Assembly: GCF_002775205.1 (NCBI RefSeq)
Contig: NC_036447.1
Coordinates: 29,262,245-29,326,244 of the forward strand
DNA from: Xiphophorus maculatus
Taxonomy: Eukaryota > Chordata > Actinopteri > Cyprinodontiformes > Poeciliidae
Length of the DNA stretch: 64,000 nucleotides
Direction: 5' to 3'
Shown: one piece after another, positions 47,364 to 57,996 of the stretch
Layout: every line of letters begins with the position of its first letter
How positions within the stretch are numbered: the stretch's first letter is position 1
Notes under the pieces: generated by a model
What the model saw: only the letters and a program-made list of their open reading frames with translations
The model's database searches: none
Told to the model about the DNA's origin: nothing
Position numbers and translations under genes: made by a program

Positions 47364-49385
47364 ATGGTAAGGCAGCGTGAGTCTGCAGTGTGTTGACAGC
47401 AGCCGCGGCTAGAAGGACGGAGAACTGATGGTTGTTTCTGTGTTCCTCAGCCGAAGGCCCAGAAGAGCAAAGCTGCGGACAAAGTCGTCCATCCGTTCAG
47501 CAGGAAGGCCGCTTACCTGAACCGGGAGGACGTCCGGCTGAAGAGGAAGGAGAGGCCAGTCCATGAGAACCAGAACCGGCGCTGCTTCCAGCTGTTTGGA
47601 CCGCTTTAAGCTAATTGGCGTTTCTTTCATGTTACAGGATGAAGAGTGAAAAAGCAACACGCCTGAGCAACATAGGCGAGTTTGTGGTTCTACAGTATTT
47701 ATAATAAAAAATAAATAACTATAAGAATAGTAATAATCATTGTCGTTGTGAAGGTAAAGGCCTGTGAGCTCACGGTTCTGCTTGTTGTAAATCACAGGTG
47801 AGAAGCTGCTGTGGTTTCAGAGTCAACTGGATCCTAACAAGACGAGTTACACCAAGAGAGATGCCTGTGAGGTTGTTGAAAGGTACCAGACCCGGTTCTG
47901 CTGGCTCTTCCCAGACCTTTAATTCAGTTCAAAAATACTTAATTGATCCCAAAGGGAAATTAAATGTTGTAACTCATTAACTCCAAATCCTTCAAAATCT
48001 TTTTTGTAGATGGTTATTAACTGATATTATGCATCTATTGTGAGATAAGTATTGGTTTCTTGTCCAACCATCTATAACTGTTATATCTGGATAAGTAGTT
48101 GTAGACCGTGGAGAACCTTCCATGATTTAAATGTGTCCAAGTTTGAAGGATTTCATAGAAATGTTGGGTTTAAGTCAGAGCAGCAGAACCAGAGTTACCA
48201 GCACTGCCGTATTTATAGGGCTGATTATGTTTGTCTGGATTGTTCAGGTACCTCCACAGATTCGACTCGGAGCTCGAGCAGATCGAGTTGGTGAACGGGA
48301 TCAAGGGTCGTCAGGGTCGTCTCCACGGAGCCAGAGAAGCGGCCATCAAACAGAGCGTAGAGCGAGAGCGGGCGCAGTTTGAGGGCGCTGGGTTGGGTGA
48401 GTCACTGCCGGAGACACAAAGCAGCTGTGCACATTGATAATTCCGGTCAGATTCCATCTTTCCTTGTTGTTTTTGTTTGTTTGTTTTTCAGAGATCCCAG
48501 ACATCATCAACACCAAGCATCTGAAATCATTCAGGTCAGATTTTGAGGCACACTAATTAGACCTAACTGATCCATTCCAAGTCCAGTTTTGATTTGCCGG
48601 ATCGTAATGAAACACACAGTCGTGTCCTAGACTCAACCCTTCTGACCCAAACCCTTACCATCACAAAAGAGGACATTGGTTAACGATTAACGATAACACT
48701 GGTTTGAGACCAATTGCGAGTGACGTATTGGTAAGGATATAATAAGCAAGTTCACCTTCTCAAAGACCAGTAAACTTTAATTAAGAACACTTAACACTGA
48801 AACTGGATATTTTAAATGTTCAAAATAAAACAACCAAAAACAATAAAATGGGAAACAAACACTTAGTTCAGTGAATATTCTATATTCTGAATATTCTACC
48901 AGATGTATTATCTATTTATATTGATAATGTGTAATATTGAAATATATATTAGTTTATTGTCCAGCCCTAAGTGTATGTATATATTCAAGCCTTAATGTGT
49001 AATTTTGCCTAGTCCACACATAATCTGATCAAATTCACAACCCTTGTTCCTAGAAACGGCAATAATAATAAAAAAAGGTACAAAACATGTTGAAAATACG
49101 ATAAGATTTTCATTAAGACTCTTTATAACATGTCTCTCAGGTATAGGGAAAAAAAACTAAATATATATTTTTTTTATTTTCTTCAGAGATTGGACTGGAG
49201 ATCTGAAGAAACTTCCAAACATAAAAATGCGAAACGTTTCAAGCAAAGTTTTGGACACAAAGGCTGAGACGGAGGAAAAAGAGGAGGTGGAGCATGATAA
49301 TGATGATGAAGATGATGATAGAAGAGATGAAGATGATGAAGAAGAGGCGCTGGATGACAACATGGAGATGCCAGAGTCTCACTAA
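47364..49385 (+). CDS. TMA16: TMA16, pre-60S ribosome biogenesis factor (7 exons)
   Basis: Exons: 47364-47366 (ATG alone), 47451-47554, 47638-47675, 47798-47882, 48248-48396, 48492-48534, 49187-49385. They sum to 621 bases, 206 residues plus stop; human is about 203. All phases agree. Recognisable blocks: N-terminal [20 protein letters not shown], then GEKLLWFQ, then [35 protein letters not shown] and [16 protein letters not shown]. The last 40 residues are an acidic Glu/Asp run. TMA16 associates with nuclear pre-60S particles. Introns 2 and 3 begin GC (47555 and 47676) and no GT alternative keeps the frame; the other four are GT-AG. Intron 6 holds a hAT remnant. The gene converges on MARCHF1. 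Confidence 0.95.
48676..48969. mobile_element. hAT remnant in TMA16 intron 6
   Basis: Left text TTAACGATTAACGATAAC and right end TTGTCCAGCCCTA, with an interior AAACAACCAAAAACAATAAAATGG shared in part with the hAT element at 7947. Termini are eroded and no target duplication is clear. Confidence 0.55.
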
Positions 49386-51698
49386 CACCTCAGTCTGACT
49401 GGATCACGCTGCTCTGCCACGACTGTCCACAAGATGGTGCTAGACCTTCAGATTCAGCCACACCAAACCTTTTCCGTTGGGTTTAATAACAGCAGCAGAT
49501 TTTTGGATGTTCTACATTCATCGTTTATTGCACAGACAAAAAAAAAAAAAAAGGTTTTGCATGTAACGGCGTCTTCAATCAGAGCTATGAACAGACTGTG
49601 GATTGAAGACATAAACACGCTCTGACCCCTGAACTGTGACCTGTGACACTGGAAATCACATCTGTAGAAAATTTTAGAAAATTAAACATTTATCCCTTTT
49701 CAAGGTTTAGACAAACACGGCTGCAATCTAACAAAAAAACACCAACAGATGGCAACTGTAAAACCTCTAATCATTGACATTGAAATCACTGACTGCAGAG
49801 TAAGAACCACAAACGACAACAAAACTGCCCTAATACATTTAAAAAGGTCACATATTTAGATTCAGACTGGAATTAAGACTAAATGCTTTAATAATTACAA
49901 GTCTTTGGTGTCTGAAGACCTGAGTGTTTGAAGGTGTCAGTGTGCTTCCAGTCATGGACAAAGTCTCATATGAACCGCTCTGTGGAGCATCTGGGTTTTA
50001 TTTAGTAGTGTCAGATAAAAGGGAGGCTACATTAAAATACATCCAGAACTTTATTTTATGTTTGTGTATCAAATAAAATCCTGTTGAAATGAAAGAACTT
50101 TGTGGCTGTAATGACAGAATGTTAAATATCTGTAAAAGTCCTGTTCTTCTACAACTCCAGAGTCCTTCACACACTGATGGTGGGGAGCTAGCTTGTAGCC
50201 ACATCTGCCCCGGGGCAGTTTGACAGGAGGGATTTTCAGGGGCACGAATACTTCTGCAATGTAGACAAAACCAGTTAGTGGGTCTGATCAGTGTGTAAAT
50301 GTGACGGTTAGAGGTGGCGGCTGAGAGGATTTGAACTAATGTACGTTTCTACATCATCATCTGCTGGATATTTCGACGATATGGCTGAAAAACATAAGTG
50401 TTTCATATCAGTCTATTGATAATTACTGATTAGTTTTTTGTTTTAGATATTTAAAATCCTGCCAAACGTCTGGTGTGACTGTTCCTGTTTTATCCACAGT
50501 TTTTTCTCCATGCTGATTTTTATTTTTTAAGAAGTTATGAGACACTGTGGCAAAACCTGACACTCCTGCTGCGCAAGTTACTGAACAGGTTGTTGCTAGG
50601 TAACCAATGAGTGAGTGAGTCAGTTGACGCCACTAGCCTTCAGTATGGGTTTTCTCCCAGCACTGATTTTCCTCCAGTAGATTTTCTACCAGGCCAATCA
50701 GAAACAGCAGGAGGAGTCGACAACGATGACGTTGATTTTCTGCACTGTTTTAGATTTGCCTGTTGTTTTAGCAATGGCAGTGTGGGAAGTGAACGAAGTC
50801 GATCAGAGTGTGCTTTGGTCTCGCTTCCAAATATCGAATTATCAAATGACAGCCATCTTGTTTAGCTCTGCCCTTCTCTCTTTGCAGCGGAGGACGATTG
50901 TTTACAGTGCAGCCAATTTTCAGGAAGCTTCATAGCTTCCCAGCTAGGAAGCCAGCGCATTACATATGTCACGGAGAAATGTTGGCATTTGGGTAAAGTT
51001 TAAAACTTCACCTGATTCCATGCCTCCAGGAAGCAATCGTTTCTCAACAGCTGAGAATCTGGACTGTACGAAGCAAACAGCGTAGAATGAGGGGCTGGTT
51101 GTTACCTGGCCACCTGATGCCAGCAACTTTGCTTTGCTAGCCTTGAGCAGCTAAACCTTTGCCTACATCTTCCAGAATGCTGTGGAGTTCAGTGAATATT
51201 CTCAATATTTAATTTTCTATCAGTTGCATTATCCATTGACATTGATCATGTGTCTATCGTATTATATATTGTCTGGTATATGTGGGATGTGTGAAGCTTT
51301 ATATGTGAACTCGGTCTTCAGTTTGCTAGGCGTATTTGAAGCACACTGACCTCTGGTTGAACCCATCCTCAGGAGTTTCAACTACATCATTTCTATCAGT
51401 GCAGGTTTAGAAAGTGCATACTTATAACATGGCATCAACCAGGCCATTAAACCACGTCTTTTCTCTTCAGTCCCCCTCTTATTGTCTCCCTTTTCTTACT
51501 GGTCTCTTGCGTTTTGTCCCTCCACATCATGCCAGCTGTCCTGGACGGGATCAGTACTTGGACTCATCTGCTGCATCTCAAAGACCAGTTATCGCTGCGG
51601 CTGAGTAGAAAGTACCACCTGAGTCTTGAATCACGCCTTGCTCTCTCGCCTGCCTCTCTGAACAGAGCAGAGCGTGGTCCGGCATGCAGGAGCATCGG
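49386..51698. other. Convergent 3' ends of TMA16 and MARCHF1
   Basis: Contains the 3' untranslated regions of both genes. Candidate polyadenylation signals: ATTAAA at 49681-49686 (plus, for TMA16) and AATAAA at 50055-50050 (minus, for MARCHF1). The MARCHF1 one would imply a 1.6 kb 3' untranslated region. A hAT-type tail occurs near 51180-51280. The short frames here are not supported. Confidence 0.5.
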
Positions 51699-52024
51699 TC
51701 AGACGGGGTTTGGGTCCGGAGCCACCGCAGCCTCCACGGACAAGTCCGAGTCCATGTCCTGAGCAGGAGCAGGAGCCTGAGCCGGAGCGACGGGAACCTC
51801 CACAGCTCCGTGCTTCCCGTTGGACATGGCGCCGGGCCGGGCCTGAGGTGGGTGGTGCAGGTTCTTCTCCGGGCAGTTCTGCACCGTGATGATGCGGTTG
51901 AAGGCCTTGAGGCGGCGCCACAGCTGCAGGTAAACTTTGCACTGGATGTACATGAAGATGAGGCCGCCCGTGAAGCCGATGGCCACCACGATCAGCTTGG
52001 TCCAGAAGGGCCACTCCAGCACAC
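51699..52024 (-). CDS. MARCHF1: MARCHF1 last coding exon, TM2 and cytosolic tail
   Basis: The acceptor CTCCACAG precedes 52024. The exon completes a glycine codon split with the previous exon, then encodes [20 protein letters not shown] and onward, the second membrane helix and the [17 protein letters not shown] segment, nearly identical to human. The last ~45 residues are Ala/Pro-rich and divergent. Stop TGA at 51701-51699. A GC-rich exon in AT-rich surroundings. Confidence 0.93.
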
Positions 52025-55000
52025 CTGTGGAGGCAGAGAACCCCCCAACCCGCAGTCAGCCGGGCTCCAAGGGGAGCGCTGGAGGACGGGGGGAGAGTGT
52101 GTGCGCAGAGCTGCTTACCCTGAGCTGAATAGTACTTTAGAAGAGAAACTCTCCGTAACTCATCTGCAATCAAGAGCGGGAGTAATTTCTCTGCTGGTCT
52201 GAAGCTATGATTGAAAGCTGCAGTATGTAACTTTCATAAAAAATATATATATTTATTTTTATATATTTGTTGAAACTGTCAATATGTTGTGACAGTATGG
52301 TGTGAGACATACATAAAATCAAGTTCCTCAGCTTTCTCCCAGTGCCAACAAGAAACAACTAATCAGTGCCCAGAGGTGAGTCTTAGCGCTGCCAATCAAG
52401 CCTACGTGCTTGCTGCTCAACCTCCATCTCTTTCCAATTTTGCTGTCTGCTGCCATACAGCTTCCCCTCTTCAGCAGAGCCCATAGGGAATGCTAAGGTT
52501 AGTTAGCATGGCCACCGATTTAGCAGCACCTTCATGAGGATGACTGATAGCAATAAGACCCTCCCCTTGGCTCTGATTGGTTGTTTTTGGTTGGAAATGC
52601 TGCATTCTTTTGGTTAACAATAACAGCTCAGGGAGAAGGAGGAGGAGCTCAATTCTTTCACAGATTATATCTTGTCTCATATTATACTCTGACATAGTGA
52701 TAGTTTTACCATTTGTTTCTTTATAAAAGTTAAGTACTGCAGCTTTAAAGTCATTTCTAAACATATAAGCCGTGTTTAATATCTATGTTTTAGTCATCTA
52801 AAATATGACGACAGCACACAACACAACAAAGCACTGAGAGTCTTGTTTTTGTTTTCAACGTGAAAAAACAAGACGGAGTCAAACAGACTGAACTTCTGTG
52901 GTGTTACTTTCATCAACCTGCTAAAGGATAGATAAATTCAGAAAATGCTCAGATAGAGAGGATCTAGAACTTCACCTTTTTGTTAAGGTTTCCACAAACT
53001 GTTCTTCTTTTCTTAAAATCAAACTAAACGACACTTCCTGCCTACTTCTTTACAGCATTTCATTTCAGCTGAAGTCAGGGGGACTTCATCTGCTCCAATC
53101 CGGTGAAACAGTTGCAGTTCCTTTTAACAAACACCAGATGGTGCTGCACAATATTTCTAGAAAGGCTGTCATTTGTGTGTTCACAGTTCCTAATTGGTCG
53201 AAAGATCTTAGACCGACATCAGGCCTCATCATATTTGCGCAGGTGTGACTTTATCACGTTTTCTCTAATCTACAAATGATCAAAAAATCTCCAAATCTTT
53301 TAAAAGATGTTGCTAAAAGTTCTCTAGGAACGCCTGACGAGGCCGTGGCGCAATAATATCTGGCTGATAATCATGATTGAGTGCAGCCAGCATTTTGCTC
53401 ATAAAATGATGAATTTGACAGCACTCAATAGATTGACCAATACTCTGAAGAATGAGAACATCAAAGGAACTCAGGGAAGACATAAAAAATATAATTTTCC
53501 TCAGATTCTTCCAAAATAATCAGTTCAAAGAGCTGTGCTTAATAAAACTAATCAGTCTACCCCGGCCCGGAAGAATATGTGAAATGCCATTAAATAGAAA
53601 TGGCTGGAACAACCGTGTCCCTGGTAACAGTAGCTGCTTTTTCATTGACCATCTAATAGCACAAGTTGAGATTTTGAAAATACATTTGCTCAATGGAAAC
53701 GCGCCAATTTAAAAAAAATTCTCGTTTTTCAATCAAATGTTTTCACGCAGTGGTTTTTCAGCTAGATTGAAATCGGTTGTCCCGCAAATCCGCAATAGAG
53801 ACATTTTATTTGTAGCAGAAGAGTCACATGATCAACAACCGGATGTTGCCACTGGCGAAAACCACGAAGAAGACGACAACAGGAAGTATGAGGACGATGA
53901 CACAGCGTGTTTTTAAATGACTTATCACGTGAGCAAACCTATTCACGTGTGATTTTAATTGTGTTTCCTATTTAATAGAAACACCGCAATTACGAAATTG
54001 TTTTGTTTTTGTTTTTTTTTTACATCAGGGGAAGATGGACAAAGTTTTGTGCACATTTCTTTGTAATGAGAACGCAGCTAGTGAAGCCAGCGAGCTGGTT
54101 TGAGCTGCTCTTTTTCCAGGAATGATTAAACAACAAAGTACAAAACCACTAGAGGCGCACGGAAACACCCAGAAGCCCAATGAGCGCCGACATGTTTGTG
54201 CTTTAACCCTCAGACGTCCTGAACGTCCTCAGTGACAGACTCAAGCAGCACGCTGCGATGACTTGCAGCTGTTATTGACTTTTTAAAAACTGGTTACAGG
54301 TTTTACCACATTAGTGGAAAACTCATATAATGTTGACACAAGTGAAACCATCCTCCCATCCTCAACTTCTCCTTCCACAGTCAGGAGGAGAAATTTAACA
54401 CCCAAACCAGTTTGCAAGCGTTTGAAAGCTGCTACATGCTCGCAGTCAGGTGGTTGGGAGTGTTTGTGATTATTTTTAGTCAGCGAGGAAGTGGGAAGCT
54501 TTCTGTTGCCTTCTGATTATCATGAAAGTCTGAATCTTGACTTTTGAGTTTTTTTGGGGGGGGGGGGTTGACAACAGAACAGCAATTCTCCATGTCTTGC
54601 AGTTTTCCTTCATTTGAATTTTCAAATAATATATTTTTCCAAAATTATTACTGAATTTTATCTTTCTCAAAAACTTTGAAGTAAATCAACAGGATTGAAA
54701 TGAGCTGAGTCAATGCAATTTAATTTTCAAAATGTAACTTTTATGCTAACAGGTAAATATTCTATACATCTCCTTTCTGTGTTTGGCTGTAAAAAGGTCT
54801 GATGGGTCTGATTTTGATTAAACAACAAAACGTCAGCTCATTTTCAGGGTTGGGCACGCTTAAAAAGTTATTTTTATACAATTTCCAGGCTTGAAAAAAA
54901 AAATTTAATTGAGTTTGAAACACACAGGAGGTTTCTTCTTTAACTATTCAGAAAATAGACAAAATTGACACCTGACCTTGTGAGAGGGAGACAAACCGCC

Positions 55001-57964
55001 TTCAGGAAATCTCTTCTAAACTCTTGATGCATTCTAGAAAACTCTCTTATCTTTTACACTTTTGTCCAGATTGATGTTTCAAAGGAACACCACCACAGTA
55101 GTTTCTCAGTGCCAGTAAAAAGCTGGTTTTATATAGTTAAAGAATGGATAAATGTGTCCAAACCTTTTACTGGCTCTACAAACTAAACACCACAATCACA
55201 ATTTTTACTAAATTAGAAAAAAAATGAGCAATGATTCATAGACAACATTTTTAAAGTCATGCAGTCAGAGTCAGACAGGTGAAGAGTTTAAAGGTACCCT
55301 GTGATGTTTCCTCATGACGACACTAAATTATCCAAAACTTCCTCCAAACTAAACTGACTTTAAACTCTATGTGCAGTAAATATGATGAAAACTAAAAGTA
55401 AATACTAAGAAGGATATTAATCCACACACAGCTGCGAAAACAACGGCGCTCTTTCGTCAGCATTTAAATAAATCGACCCAAAAGGATGATTGGCATAAAT
55501 GAAGGTAAAAGGTCATAAAGTCAATATACTTTATTTGTATAGCGCTTTTCTAGACACTTAGTCATATTTTTACCTAATTTTAATCTAGAATTTTAAGATA
55601 AATAATTGCACTTCCATGTTAAAATGCATATAAACATGTTTGGAGTATATTAATATATGCATTCTTTAGGTTAGCTACATCAGCCAATATCTAGATGTAA
55701 GACTGAGACTTTTTATGGGCGGCTAGTCAGTGGACAGCTTGACCTTCTTTAGATATTTTAGAGCTGGGAGGGAAAACATACAGGACTAGATTATGATGCA
55801 TCATATTATCCTTCATTTGATCTGTACGACACATTTCATGAGCTAAATAAAGCTTTGCCTGGTTGATGCTTAAGGATGACCTTCAGAATGTCAAGCTGTG
55901 CAATCTTTGCTATTTCTCAAAAATTAAACTCCAGAAATGGAAACAAATTTCTTTGCTTTTAGGCTGTGATGACAAAGTTTTTAATGATCTAGACTAAACT
56001 ATTGCTTTGCCAAGAACGCCGACCGTTCAAGAGTTCATCCCTTGAATCTCAAGAGTCGTTTGATATCTGGGTGGTTCCAAGAAAACTATAAAGAAATGAC
56101 TCCAAACATTTGTAGTGTTCACCTATTATTTTTGTATTTCTTTTAAACGAGGAACGTGGGGAAACAGCACAGGGTCCTGCTGAGGGTTTGTGTTTCAGCC
56201 TGAGGGCAGACGGGAGCGTACTGACCGTTCTTCCCCAGTCGGATCTCGTCCGTGGTTCTCTTGACCAGAATGTAGACAGACCACAACATACACACTATAG
56301 CTATGAGGTGAAACAAAACCGAACAGAAGATCTTCCTCCTCTCGCTCTTCGTCATGTGCAGCTTCTCCCACTGGAACACAGACAGAGACGCAGACAGAGA
56401 CGCAGACAGAGACACAGACAGAGACGCAGACAGAGACGCAGACAGAGACACAGACAGAGACGCAGACAGAGACAGAGACGCAGACAGAGACGCAGACACA
56501 GACAGAGACGCAGACAGAGACAGAGACACAGACAGAGACGCAGACAGAGACAGAGACGCAGACAGAGACGCAGACAGAGACACAGACAGAGACACAGACA
56601 GAGACGCAGACAGAGACGCAGACAGAGACACAGACAGAGACACAGACAGAGACGTGGTGAGAGAGCTGCCACTTAGAACTAAAGTGTTAGAGTCAGTGAT
56701 GTGATGGAGTGAAGTACAAATACTTAGTTACTTACTGTACTTATGTACATTGTTCGTGTATCTGTACTTTTCTTAAGTAGGTTTCATCGTGACTTGTCCT
56801 CCATTACATTTTACATTAAATATCTGTACTTTCTATTCCACTATAACGTGCTGCGTTACATTCATATCATATTGTGTGTTTTTTAATTGTTTATTTATTT
56901 GAAAGTATAAAATTAATTATTCGAGTTAGCCAGTTAAAAACAAACAAACAAAAAAAACAAAACAAGTTTTGAAACTGAAACTGGTATGAGGAAATTAAAA
57001 TATTGTTTGTATTTCTGTAGCTGTGGAGTTGATGACAAGCTGGAGGTCAAATGTCAGTAGAAATGATTAAAGCAAGTTTTACTTGAACCACATCGGTTTT
57101 CTTTGTTTTAAATAAAAACATTGAAAGATATAATCGTTCCTCTTTCTTAGTTAGCTTAATGGCGTTTAACGCTGCAGGTTGTCCCTGAAATTATGGTGCA
57201 CAGAATCACAAATCCAAGTGTGAATTATGTAACAAAGAGTAAACACAATGAAAATATTAATTGTTCGTTAAAATGCAACAACACTCTTAATGTAGTAAAG
57301 GAAAAATACATACAGCAGACACACTTAATGATACAAGACCGTTACATTTCACTGCAAAAGCAAAATCTTACGAAGTATTTTTGGTTCAGTTTCTAGAGTA
57401 AATATCTCAATACACTTGAAATAAGACAAAACTAAAATACAAGTTACTATTCAGAAAGACATAGGAGTCAATAATTCCTTAACATTGATGAGAAATGATC
57501 TGTTCCATTAGCAGATTATTTCACTTACAGCACAAGATTTTTCTCATGTTATAAGTGAAATAATCTGCCAGTGGAACCAGAACCTTTTCATTGATATTAA
57601 GGAATTATTGACTTAAAAAAGCTCCTGTATCTTGCTGAAAAGTTACTTAGAAGTTAGTTTAATCTCCTTGCAAGTAGATGAGGTATTTGCACTGGAAACT
57701 AGAATTATACCAAAAATACATGGTAGGATTTTTGTGTTTTTGCAGTGTAGGGGATACATGTAACAAGTAGCTACCACTACTTTTAATACTTCACTATTTT
57801 TAACAGCATCTACTTACTTACTTTTACTCAAGTAAAAAAAATGAGTCTAGTAGTTTTACTTTCACTGAAGAACATTTTTGTCCATTTATTTGTACTTTTA
57901 CTGAAGCTCAGTGTTTGGGTATTCACTGGTCAGAGCTGAGTTCTCAGGAGGCTCGATGAGTGGG

Positions 57965-57996
<32 letters not shown>

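Larger units (their letters stand above)
52025..56225 (-). other. MARCHF1 intron between TM1 and TM2 exons
   Basis: 4.2 kb with a TTAA MITE (52215-52744), a 'GTGTTTCCATTG' MITE (53631-54078), a G13 run (54556-54568) and a reversed LINE tail near 55520-55550. No further exon was found. Confidence 0.7.

Noticed and set aside
56143..56704. Long open frames of Arg/Gln, Asp/Arg, Ser/Leu or Cys/Leu repeats on both strands
   Set aside because: They are translations of the GACAGAGACGCA minisatellite, which has no stops in any frame. Only the MARCHF1 exon at 56226-56370 is real.
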